20,773 nucleotides of DNA from CAZUCU01 sp964618845 (lineage in GTDB: Bacteria; Patescibacteriota; Minisyncoccia; Phycocordibacterales; JAACPR01). Under the pieces are notes generated by a model. That model ran no database searches, had not been told where the DNA came from, and saw nothing but the letters and a program-made list of their open reading frames with translations. The translations under genes and the position numbers were made by a program. Shown here in pieces: positions 7,297 to 14,544 of the stretch. Position 1 is the stretch's first letter, and each line of letters starts with the position of its first letter. The DNA lies in NCBI GenBank assembly GCA_964618845.1, contig CAZUCU010000009.1, positions 1 to 20,773 on the forward strand. The letters run 5' to 3'.

Positions 7297-8053
7297 AAGT
7301 GAATTGCCAGTCTTGATAGAGATATCAAGAAAAAACCCGGCTAAAAACGGTGGAGTCTAAGTTTCCATTTGAGTATATTTCAAGGAATATACAAGGAAAT
7401 AAGATAATACCGTGGGAAGCTCCATTAAATGGAGCCCCGTATCGACTTAAGTCTACAATACCCGTTGTAGACTTGGATAGGAGATGTTATTCTTCAAATA
7501 TGAAGAAAGACATATCTTATAACACGCCGGCTCTGAAACAGAAATTAAAGAATAGGGAAATTGTAGAATACATTACTGGATTTGTTGATGGTGAAGGTTG
7601 TTTTTCAATCATTTTGTCAAAAAGGAAAAAAATGACAATTGGTTGGGAAGTAAAACCGAGTTTTTCAGTCAGTCAAAATTACGATAGAGCAGAAGTTCTT
7701 TTCTTGATACAAGATTTGTTTAATGCAGGTCATTTAAGAAGAGATTATTCTAACAAAACTCTAAAATTTGAAATTCGTAAATTGGCAGATTTGTTGAACA
7801 AAATTATCCCTCATTTTGATAAATACCAAATCATTTCTGGTAAAAGAAAAGATTTTGAACTATTCAAACAAGTGTGTATGATTGTTAAAAATAATCAACA
7901 TACGAATTTAATTGGTTTGAAAAAAATAATAGATTTGGCATTTAAAATGAATCCAAGTACGAGAAGAAAATATTCAAAGCAAGAAATTCTTAATTTTGCT
8001 AAATTTCAGAAGAAGATATAGTCAGTGCCATTAGAAATAATGGAAAATCCACG
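7297..8053 (+). other. 23S rRNA intron 2 (E. coli position 1951), group I intron encoding a LAGLIDADG endonuclease
   Basis: The 5' exon ends CTGGT (7292-7296) and pairs with the internal guide GCCAG (7306-7310), with the required U-G wobble at the splice site. The S element AAGATATAGTC is at 8013-8023, and its AGTC can pair with GACT at 7444-7447 (P7). A P9 hairpin CCATTA-GAAA-TAATGG (8028-8043) follows, and the intron ends in G8053, as group I introns do. The ligated exon reads GGT|AAATTCAGACC, with A where E. coli has G1954. Other hairpins include CTTGATA-GAGA-TATCAAG (7313-7330) and a 10-bp stem at 7448-7473. Length 757 nt. Position 1951 is also used by a Coxiella intron. Confidence 0.9.
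7500..8021 (+). CDS. LAGLIDADG homing endonuclease of intron 2
   Basis: About 173 aa from ATG 7500, with one LAGLIDADG motif (YITGFVDGEGCFSI) and the shared C-terminal NNQHTNLIGLKKIIDLAFKMN. It is a paralogue of the intron 1 enzyme: the motif, the LLNKIIPHFD region and the tail align by eye, but they are clearly diverged, as expected for different target sites. A longer frame from GTG 7350 would translate ribozyme helices (10-bp stem 7448-7473), so I chose the ATG. The stop codon TAG (8019-8021) lies inside the S element of the intron core, so coding and ribozyme sequence overlap. Confidence 0.88.
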   Translation: MKKDISYNTPALKQKLKNREIVEYITGFVDGEGCFSIILSKRKKMTIGWEVKPSFSVSQNYDRAEVLFLIQDLFNAGHLRRDYSNKTLKFEIRKLADLLNKIIPHFDKYQIISGKRKDFELFKQVCMIVKNNQHTNLIGLKKIIDLAFKMNPSTRRKYSKQEILNFAKFQKKI

Positions 8054-8670
8054 AAATTCAGACCCGCACGAATGGCGTAACGACTGGGGAACTGTCTCGA
8101 GGACTTGCTCGGTGAAAATACAATGCCGGTGAAGATGCCGGCTACCTACAGCTAGACGAAAAGACCCCAGGAGCTTTACTGCAGCTTGGTATTGGGTGCA
8201 TGTTTTGATTGCGCAGCATAGGCGGGAGACTTTGATATTATCTTTCAGGAGATAATGGAGTCGTCAGTGAAATACCGTCCTCTTAGAAGATGTAGTCTAA
8301 TCCGCCTCGTCAAACGAGGCGGAAACAGTATCTGGTAGGCAGTTTTAGTGGGGCGCTACCCTCCTAAAGAGTAACGGAGGGGCCTATAAGGTCACCTAGG
8401 CGTGAATGGAAACCATGCCGATAGTGTAATGGCATAAGGTGGCTTTACTGCAAGGCGTACGAGCCGAGCAGTCACGAAAGTGGAGCATAGTGAACCGAGA
8501 AGTACCATTAGAAGGTGCTCGAGATTAACGGATAAAAGTTACCCTGGGGATAACAGGCTGGTACCGCCTAAGAGTCCAAATCGACGGCGGTGTTCGGCAC
8601 CTCGATGTCGGCTCATCTTATCCTGGGGCTGGAGAAGGTCCCAAGGGTTTGGCTGTTCGCCAATTAAAAA

Positions 8671-8707
<37 letters not shown>

Positions 8708-8832
8708 TGGTCTCCTATCTTCTGTAGGCGTTGATTCTTGAGGAGAGCTCTTTCTAGTACGAGAGGACCGAAAGGGACTGACCTCTGGTCTATCGGCTGT
8801 CACGCCAGTGGCACTGCCGAGTAGCTATGTCG

Positions 8833-8874
<42 letters not shown>

Positions 8875-8978
8875 CCAAGATCAGGAATCGTTGAATGCCC
8901 TGAGAGATGATCAGGTTGATAGGCGTTAGATGTAAGCATAGTAATATGTTTAGTCGAGACGTACTAATTGCATGATCT

Positions 8979-8997
8979 CATTAGGAAATTTGAAAAT
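8979..8997 (+). other. 3' half of the pre-23S processing stem
   Basis: CATTAGGAAATTT (8979-8991) pairs with 3417-3429 over 13 perfect base pairs and continues into GAAAA. It marks the 3' end of the mature 23S near 8988. Confidence 0.85.
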
Positions 8998-9006
8998 CAT
9001 AAACTA

Positions 9007-9090
9007 GCGACAGCGAGAAGTAAAAAGCGAGAAGCGAGAAGAATTATTTTAGTGAATAACTTCTCACTTCTTGCTTCTCGCTTCTCGCTT
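9007..9090. repeat. Repeat family B copy in the 23S-5S spacer
   Basis: The tract (AGCGAGAAGTAAAAAGCGAG on the left, CTTCTCACTTCTTGCTTCTC on the right) is a foldback of the same type as the cores of 23S insertions d and e, but without the CACATC collars. It shows that the core family also exists outside the mature rRNA. From 9091 to 9132 I see only AT-rich spacer. Confidence 0.85.
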
Positions 9091-9132
9091 AAATACATTT
9101 ATACCCCTATTTTTTAATATAAGTTTGCAAGA

Positions 9133-9179
9133 ACCCCTCGACTCGCCATGCACCGTATGGTACATGGCTCGCTCGGGGT
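9133..9179. repeat. Hairpin ACCCCTCGA...CTCGGGGT in the 23S-5S spacer
   Basis: An outer stem ACCCC/GGGGT and an inner stem GCCATG/CATGGC form a strong hairpin just before the 5S. The outer part matches the hairpins inside 23S insertions b (3975-4007) and f (6255-6287), including the following TAAAAC/TAAAC, while the inner loop differs. It thus seems to be a third small repeat module. Confidence 0.7.
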
Positions 9180-9190
9180 AAAACGTTTTT

Positions 9191-9305
9191 CTTGTTTTGG
9201 TGGTTTGGCAACTGGGGTACACCCGAACCCATTCCGAACTCGGCAGTTAAGCCAGTTAGCACCGATGGTAGTCTTTGGGCAAGAGTAGGTGACCGCCAAA
9301 ACAAG
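9191..9305 (+). rRNA. rrf: 5S ribosomal RNA
   Basis: The strings CCCATTCCGAACTCGG (9229 on), AGCACCGATGGTAGT (9258 on) and AGAGTAGGTGACCGCC are diagnostic of 5S rRNA. The terminal helix is CTTGTTTTGGTGGT (9191-9204) paired with ACCGCCAAAACAAG (9292-9305). The length is 115 nt, typical. It follows the 23S by about 200 nt, and no tRNA lies between. Confidence 0.95.
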
Positions 9306-9318
9306 GAAAGCGTTTTTT
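9302..9318 (+). terminator. Terminator formed by the extended pre-5S stem
   Basis: The 5S end helix continues outward. AAAACGTTTTTCTTG (9180-9194) pairs with CAAGGAAAGCGTTTT (9302-9316), with G-U pairs in the middle, and it ends in a run of six T (9313-9318). The pre-5S stem may therefore double as the intrinsic terminator of the 23S-5S unit. Confidence 0.6.
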
Positions 9319-9600
9319 AAATTCGAAATTAGAAGCACGAAATNNNNNNNNNNNNNNNNNNNNNNNNNNNNNNNNNNNNNNNNNNNNNNNNNNNNNNNNN
9401 NNNNNNNNNNNNNNNNNNNNNNNNNNNNNNNNNNNNNNNNNNNGTGACCGCCAAAACAAGGAAAGCGTTTTTTAAATTCGAAATTAGAAGCACGAAATTC
9501 GAAACAAATTCGAAATTCTAAATTCGAAATTAGAAACACGAGTTTGGGATTTCGTATTTCTGATTTCGTGCTTGTTTCGAATTTCGTATTTCGTGCTTCG
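9319..9600. repeat. Repeat family A copy downstream of the 5S, interrupted by the gap
   Basis: The tract has AAATTCGAAATTAGAAGCAC words on the left and TTTCGTGCTTGTTTCGAATT words on the right, so it again folds back. If the gap is an overlap artefact, the true repeat is about 125 nt (9475-9600) and follows the 5S terminator directly. Its right end runs into the -10 element of the next gene. Confidence 0.8.
9344..9443. other. Assembly gap (100 N)
   Basis: Exactly 100 undetermined bases, a default scaffold spacer of unknown true length. Given the identical flanks, the true gap may be negative (an overlap). Confidence 0.99.
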
Positions 9601-9605
9601 TGCTT

Positions 9606-9611
9606 TATAAT
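9606..9611 (+). promoter_or_regulatory. -10 element giving a probably leaderless mRNA
   Basis: A perfect TATAAT lies 6 nt before ATG 9618, so transcription should start at or next to the start codon. No convincing -35 is present; TTCGTA in the repeat tract is at the right distance but weak. The alternative GTG start at 9600 would lie upstream of the -10 and is therefore unlikely. Confidence 0.6.
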
Positions 9612-9617
9612 ACAGTT

Positions 9618-10388
9618 ATGTCTTGGGGTACAAGAAGGAGAAACAATATTATTTTTTTTGTTTTTTTAATTTTAATTATTCCAATTGTTGTTGGTGTTTT
9701 TTTAATTTTTTATGAGAAACCAACTTGTTTTGACGGAAAGAAAAATGGTAACGAAAAAGGAATAGATTGTGGTGGGTCCTGTGTACTTTTGTGTACTGAA
9801 GATACACTACCACCAATTGTTGTTTGGGAGCGTTATTTCAAAATCAGTGAAGGGAATTACAATGTTGCTACTTATATAGAAAATCAAAATCCGAGTGCTG
9901 GGGCAAAAGAGGCTAAATATATTTTTGAACTTTTCAATAAAGAGGGGGTACAAATAGCCGAAAGGGAAGGAAGAGTTAGATTACTTCCCAAATCGATTAC
10001 TCCTATAATTGAAAGTGGTTTGTTTACAGGTAAACAAGATGTAGAAAGAATGCGCTTTAGATTTTTGGAAGATGTATTATTTGAAAAAGAAGAACCAATT
10101 GATCCTGTTCTAATCATTAAAAACGACAGATATTATATTGATGAATCTTTGGCGGGGGGGCCACGAGTAACAGCTTCTGTTCAAAATATTTCTTTGAATA
10201 CGGTAAAAAATATTGAGATTGTTGTTTTACTTTATGATATTTTTGACAATGTTGCCGGCTCTTCTAGTACTTTTATTGACGAAATAAAAGCAGAGGAAAC
10301 AAAAGACATTAGTTTTACATGGCCAGATAAATTTGTTGAAACAGATTTACGACCAGAAATAATTCCGATTTATGACCCCGATAATTAA
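9618..10388 (+). CDS. Membrane-anchored protein with CxDGxxN...GxDCGGxC motif, function unknown
   Basis: 256 aa from ATG 9618. A basic N-terminus (TRRRNN) precedes one transmembrane segment (about 11-32), so the rest faces outside. Directly after it comes the Cys motif PTCFDGKKNGNEKGIDCGGSC (C37, C51, C55, then C59), a short disulfide-rich module seen in many bacterial surface proteins. The remainder (about 70-256) looks like two beta-sandwich repeats of the type that follow such anchors (NVATYIENQNPSAGAKEAKY and VTASVQNISLNTVKNIEIVV), comparable to FxLYD-like domains. No catalytic residues are evident. The gene overlaps rodA by 17 nt, so the two are translated as a unit. It could be a partner of the envelope synthesis machinery, but that is inference from position only. 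Confidence 0.7.
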   Translation: MSWGTRRRNNIIFFVFLILIIPIVVGVFLIFYEKPTCFDGKKNGNEKGIDCGGSCVLLCTEDTLPPIVVWERYFKISEGNYNVATYIENQNPSAGAKEAKYIFELFNKEGVQIAEREGRVRLLPKSITPIIESGLFTGKQDVERMRFRFLEDVLFEKEEPIDPVLIIKNDRYYIDESLAGGPRVTASVQNISLNTVKNIEIVVLLYDIFDNVAGSSSTFIDEIKAEETKDISFTWPDKFVETDLRPEIIPIYDPDN

Positions 10389-11511
10389 CCAGGCGTTCAA
10401 AAAATTAATAGACATTGATTGGATTTTGTTTTTTGCTTTAATTCCAATTCTTCTGGCTGGACTTTTTACTATGAATTCTTTTGTTGGTGAAAATATTTTT
10501 TTTGTTAGACAAATTATTTGGATTTTAATTTCTCTTTTGGCTTTCTTTCTTTTTAGTTTTTTTGATTTTAAATTCTTGAGAAGAACTGGGGTTGTAACTG
10601 CGCTTTATTTGGTAGCACTATTTTTGCTTTTGACTTTGTTTATAATTGGATCAATTTTTTATGGAGCACAGAGCTGGTTTGATCTTGGATTCTTTGCTTT
10701 TCAACCATCAGAGTTTGCAAAGTTGGCTTTGATTATTTTACTTGCTAAATATTTTTCTCGTCGTCATGTAGAAATAAAAAATATTCGGCACATCTTGGTT
10801 TCTGGATTTTATACTTTTTTAATTTTTGCTTTGATTTTATTACAACCAGATTTTGGATCTGCCATCATAATTTTTGCAATTTGGTTTGGTATGGTAATGC
10901 TCTCTGGTATTTCCAAAAAGCATTTACTTTTGGTTTTAACATTGGCGATTTTATCTGTCAGTTTTTTGTGGTTGTTTGTTTTTGAAGATTATCAAAAGTC
11001 TCGAATTATGACTTTTATTCATCCTTTGGAAGATATAAGAGGGGCGGGATATAATGCTTATCAATCGCAAATTACTGTCGGCTCTGGTCAGATTTTGGGT
11101 AAGGGACTGGGTTATGGCACACAATCTCGACTTAAATTTTTGCCGGAATACGAAACAGATTTTATTTTTGCGGCGTTCTCTGAAGAGTGGGGTTTTGTTG
11201 GAGTTTTAATTTTGTTTTTACTTTACGGTATTGTTATTTGGCGAATAATTTTAAATTCAACAATGGGAGCAACTAATTTTGAAATTTTGTTTGGGCTTGG
11301 TTTGGCGATTATGTTTGTGGCACATCTATTTGTTCATATTGGAATGAATATTGGAATTATGCCCGTAACAGGCATTACGATTCCTTTTATGAGTTATGGC
11401 GGGTCGCATCTTTTGATTTCGTTTATTGGGCTTGGAATACTAATGGGAATGCGCAAATACAAAAGAGGCGCGCATCGTGATTTGATGAGAAATGAATTTT
11501 TGGGGATTTAA
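10372..11511 (+). CDS. rodA: Rod-shape SEDS peptidoglycan glycosyltransferase RodA
   Basis: 379 aa with about ten membrane segments, the usual length for RodA. SEDS family signatures are clear: FQPSEFAKLALI (110-121), LLQPDFGSA (157-164), GYNAYQSQITVGSGQILGKG (226-245), LPEYETDFIFAAFSEEWGF and the C-terminal GIMPVTGITIPFMSYGGSHL. D263 in ETDFIF matches the catalytic aspartate of RodA/FtsW. The enzyme polymerises lipid II glycan strands outside the membrane with a class B PBP partner, which is not in this window. RodA rather than FtsW is favoured by IGSIFYGAQSWFDLG near residue 92 and the short termini. It overlaps the gene before it (17 nt) and the gene after it (20 nt). Confidence 0.93.
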   Translation: MTPIINQAFKKLIDIDWILFFALIPILLAGLFTMNSFVGENIFFVRQIIWILISLLAFFLFSFFDFKFLRRTGVVTALYLVALFLLLTLFIIGSIFYGAQSWFDLGFFAFQPSEFAKLALIILLAKYFSRRHVEIKNIRHILVSGFYTFLIFALILLQPDFGSAIIIFAIWFGMVMLSGISKKHLLLVLTLAILSVSFLWLFVFEDYQKSRIMTFIHPLEDIRGAGYNAYQSQITVGSGQILGKGLGYGTQSRLKFLPEYETDFIFAAFSEEWGFVGVLILFLLYGIVIWRIILNSTMGATNFEILFGLGLAIMFVAHLFVHIGMNIGIMPVTGITIPFMSYGGSHLLISFIGLGILMGMRKYKRGAHRDLMRNEFLGI

Positions 11512-13807
11512 AAGAATAATGTTTTTTATTTTGGCAATAATTTTTGTTGCAGTTTTGAATTTTGAAATTTTAAAAGTTTATTTACTATCAAATTATATAG
11601 GAGGATGGGACGGGATGACACACTTTGCTTTTTCTAAGTATTACTCGGAAAATATTTTTCCCTCTGTTTTTGGTTGGATTCCAACTTGGTTTTCTGGAAT
11701 GCCTTTTCCACAATTTTATCCTCCATTTTTTTATTACTCATTTGCTTTTTTGAATAATTTGTTAAATATTGAGCCAAATATTTTGTTCAAGTTTTTGGCT
11801 TTGTTTTGTTTTTTTGTCCCTTCATTTGTTTTAGGTTATTTATATTTTCATCTAATAGATTCTAAAACCGACAATTATAAATGGGTAGTCTTGTTTTCTT
11901 TCTTATTTATGTCTTTTGATACAAAAATTATGGGTTCAGGTTTTGGTCTTCAAAGTATTTTTAATACTGGAACGATCACCCACTCTTTCTCCTTTTTATT
12001 TTTTGGTTTTTGGATTTTTTATACTTACAAATTAAAAGAAAAAATATTTTATAAAATTTTATCTATTTTCTTTTTATCTATACTCTTACTGACCAATGTT
12101 CATATTACTTTTACTTGTTTATTTTTATATTTAATATTTTTTATTAAAGATTGTTTTGAATTGGAAAAAAGGAATTTCAAAAATATTTTTCAAGTATTTT
12201 CTGAATATTTTTTGATTGGTTTTACATCTCTTTTGTTAGTTAGTTTTTGGTATATACCAATGATTTATTTTTATGATTTTTCTGCGGCTAAATCTTTGGG
12301 ATATCCATGGGGTTCAATAAGTGATTTTATGCTTAGAAATTCATACGTTGTTTTTTTGAGTTTTGTGGTAATAGCCAAAATGTTTTATGAAAAGAAAATT
12401 ACTTTTTTATCTACCATTGGTATTTTTTCTTTGTTGGTATTTTTTTTGTTAAAAATTGATTTTAGCTCTACAAATTTACCAATACATGTTGATAGACAAA
12501 TTGCTCCGGTTGTTTTTCTGTTGCCGATAATGTTTGTGGGTGTAATTTCTTTTTTGGGAATAAAAATTAGTAAGATAATATTTGCAACTGTTTTTATTGT
12601 ACTTATTATTTTAAAACCAATTTTTTTTGATCAAGACTTGGTTAAGGGTCTTTATGATATAGATGAGGATTATTCTTCTCTTTTAGAAAAAGTAGAAAAT
12701 ATTAATAATAAATTATTTTTAATTGAGGTCTATTTGTTGGGGGCACCCATAGATTCAGTTTTTAATTCTGTTTTGGGTAATAATGACAATAGAACTGTTT
12801 ATGCTATTTTCAGAGAATCTTCTGTTACTTCTATATTTTTTACTCCTATTAGAAATCAGTTTTCCTCTGAACCTGAATTTTGGGGTATTAGAAGCAGATT
12901 ATCTTTGGACGAAGATTTTTTGAATCAAAATATTAAACAAAAAATAGAAAATGCCAAATCAATAGGAGTAAACTATTTTATAAAGAATACAGAATCTATT
13001 ACAGATGATTATTCAAAATCCAAAGAAATTAAGTCTATGGATATTATTGGTGAATGGAAGATCTCAGAATTTATTTATGAGGAAAATGAAGATTCAAATT
13101 TTGAAATATTAAAAAACAAACCAATATTAGTTTTTTCTGAATTTGATACCAAAAATTATAGAGACAGAGGTTTAGATTATATTAGTTTGGCAGAACATAT
13201 TTTGGAAAGAGGGGAATATGACACAAAAATTGTACTTAGAAGAGAAGAATTAAATGATAAACTCGAAGAATTTAGTTTTATTTTTATAGATGAACAATTT
13301 TTGACAAAAAATAAAAAAATATTAAATGATCTTTTGAGTAAAAATAATAAAACAAAAATTTTTGTACCAAAAATTGATTCTATAGATTTTGATTATACAG
13401 ATGAAAGAATTGTTCTGTATGATTCACCAAACCAATATTTTGAAGATGATTATTATTTGGAATATTTGTTTGAATTATTTAAAGAAAATTTAATAAAACA
13501 AGAAATTCCACAATACAATCAAGTTGTTTTTGAGGAAAAAGATGGTGTTTTTACAATTCGCAATCAATCTGATAAAGATTTACAACTTTTGATAAAAAGA
13601 AGTTATTTCCCTACCTTTAAAACTTTTTCGGGTCAAAGTATCAAACAAATCAATCCAAATTTTATGTTAATTAATCTTAAGGCTAATCAAAGTGAGGTTA
13701 TTTATTTTGAATATCCAAAAGTGTTTTATATTTCACATTTCATTTCTCTATTTGGTATTTTTATATTCATCTTATTTTTATTTAGATTAATAAAAATTTC
13801 TAGATAA
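11492..13807 (+). CDS. Large GT-C-like membrane protein (6-pyruvoyl-tetrahydropterin-synthase-related family)
   Basis: 771 aa. The N-terminal part (about 1-370) has roughly ten membrane helices, with a first outer loop GGWDGMTHFAFSKYYSENIF followed by GWIPTWFSGMPFPQFYPPFFY. This pattern (W-P-x-W-F-x-G-x-P...YPP) marks the PTPS-related membrane family, which resembles GT-C glycosyltransferases or oligosaccharyltransferase-type proteins; it is not a pterin enzyme. Residues about 380-735 are a soluble outer domain, and one last helix (about 742-764) anchors the C-terminus. The substrate is unknown, but neighbouring GT2 and GtrA genes suggest lipid-linked sugars. The start ATG lies inside rodA. 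The 3' end overlaps the opposite-strand GT2 by 21 nt. Confidence 0.7.
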   Translation: MNFWGFKRIMFFILAIIFVAVLNFEILKVYLLSNYIGGWDGMTHFAFSKYYSENIFPSVFGWIPTWFSGMPFPQFYPPFFYYSFAFLNNLLNIEPNILFKFLALFCFFVPSFVLGYLYFHLIDSKTDNYKWVVLFSFLFMSFDTKIMGSGFGLQSIFNTGTITHSFSFLFFGFWIFYTYKLKEKIFYKILSIFFLSILLLTNVHITFTCLFLYLIFFIKDCFELEKRNFKNIFQVFSEYFLIGFTSLLLVSFWYIPMIYFYDFSAAKSLGYPWGSISDFMLRNSYVVFLSFVVIAKMFYEKKITFLSTIGIFSLLVFFLLKIDFSSTNLPIHVDRQIAPVVFLLPIMFVGVISFLGIKISKIIFATVFIVLIILKPIFFDQDLVKGLYDIDEDYSSLLEKVENINNKLFLIEVYLLGAPIDSVFNSVLGNNDNRTVYAIFRESSVTSIFFTPIRNQFSSEPEFWGIRSRLSLDEDFLNQNIKQKIENAKSIGVNYFIKNTESITDDYSKSKEIKSMDIIGEWKISEFIYEENEDSNFEILKNKPILVFSEFDTKNYRDRGLDYISLAEHILERGEYDTKIVLRREELNDKLEEFSFIFIDEQFLTKNKKILNDLLSKNNKTKIFVPKIDSIDFDYTDERIVLYDSPNQYFEDDYYLEYLFELFKENLIKQEIPQYNQVVFEEKDGVFTIRNQSDKDLQLLIKRSYFPTFKTFSGQSIKQINPNFMLINLKANQSEVIYFEYPKVFYISHFISLFGIFIFILFLFRLIKISR

Positions 13808-14515
13808 ATTCGATCTTATTTTTAGCCACTCTCTGAGGGTTTTAAAAGAATCTCTGAATATTTTTATTTTTGATTTGTCTTCAAAAATCCAATCAACTGG
13901 TAGTTCCTTTATTTTGTTTGTTAATTTGCTTGCAATAATTATTTTTTCTAAATCTGCTCCATATCTATCAATTGTCATTTTATTTGCTATTTGTTTGGCT
14001 ATTTCTTTTTTAAAAATTTTAAATCCACATTGTGTATCATGTATTTCTATATCAAAAAGTATTTTCCTGATAAAAAAAGCAAGTTTTCTAAGAATTTGTC
14101 TATAAATAGGTCCATGAACGATTTTTTTATCCGTTTTTAAAAGTCGAGATCCAACTAATACATCATATTTTTTCAAATATTCTTTCCATTCAAAGATTGT
14201 TTCTATTGGTGTAGAAAGGTCCATATCAGTCATCAATATAAAATCTCCCTTAGCCTCTATAAAACCTTGTTTGATTGCATAACCCTTGCCTTTATTTTTC
14301 TGATAATTAATTATTTTTAAATTGTTGTATTTTTCAACTTCTCGCTCTAATACTTTTCTGGTTTTATCTGTAGAACCATCATTTATGATTATTATCTCAA
14401 AAAATAAATTCTCCAATTTATTGGTAATTAAAGACAAAGTTGTTTCTATACTTTTCTCCTCATTAAAAGCCGGTATGACTATCGAAAAACTTATTTGTTG
14501 GTCTGAATTTTTCAT
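13787..14515 (-). CDS. Family 2 glycosyltransferase, dolichyl-phosphate beta-glucosyltransferase-like
   Basis: 242 aa, a soluble GT-A fold. The N-terminal IVIPAFNEEKSIETTL (12-27), INDGSTDKT (44-52) and KNKGKGYAIKQGF (73-85) bind the nucleotide sugar. TDMDLSTP carries the DxD (97-99), and QCGFKIFK with the following ADLEKIIIA are typical of the DPG-synthase/DPM1 subgroup. It should transfer a sugar from a UDP or GDP donor to polyprenyl phosphate on the cytoplasmic face. There are no membrane helices at the C-terminus, so flipping would need a partner such as the GtrA protein encoded at 16562. It converges with the PTPS-related gene, with 21 nt of overlap and no terminator between. It is divergent from the JAMM-like gene (29 nt). 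Confidence 0.88.
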   Translation of the reverse strand: MKNSDQQISFSIVIPAFNEEKSIETTLSLITNKLENLFFEIIIINDGSTDKTRKVLEREVEKYNNLKIINYQKNKGKGYAIKQGFIEAKGDFILMTDMDLSTPIETIFEWKEYLKKYDVLVGSRLLKTDKKIVHGPIYRQILRKLAFFIRKILFDIEIHDTQCGFKIFKKEIAKQIANKMTIDRYGADLEKIIIASKLTNKIKELPVDWIFEDKSKIKIFRDSFKTLREWLKIRSNLSRNFY

Positions 14516-14531
14516 TTATTAAAATTCATTA

Positions 14532-14537
14532 TACAAT
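14532..14537 (+). promoter_or_regulatory. -10 element of the 622-aa secreted protein gene, probably leaderless
   Basis: TACAAT lies 7 nt before ATG 14545 in a 29-nt divergent spacer, so the start site should fall on or beside the start codon. No Shine-Dalgarno and no strong -35 are seen. Confidence 0.5.
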
Positions 14538-14544
14538 AAAGCAT

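Larger units (their letters stand above)
9289..9498 (+). repeat. 55-bp direct duplication flanking the scaffold gap
   Basis: 9289-9343 and 9444-9498 are identical over 55 bp, starting GTGACCGCC (5S 3' end) and ending AGCACGAAAT. They lie directly on both sides of the N run. This is what an unmerged contig overlap of one k-mer length looks like. The second 5S tail is probably not real. Confidence 0.85.

Noticed and set aside
7350..7499. N-terminal extension of the second endonuclease from GTG 7350
   Set aside because: The extra 50 codons translate ribozyme helices (hairpins at 7410-7440 and 7448-7473) and have no counterpart in LAGLIDADG proteins.
9191..9498. Tandem second 5S gene after the gap
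   Set aside because: Only the last 17 nt of a 5S are repeated and the 55-bp flanks are identical, which fits a contig overlap better than a second gene.
9107..9539. Minus-strand frames across the 5S and the N gap
   Set aside because: They run through the 5S gene, undetermined bases and repeat sequence.
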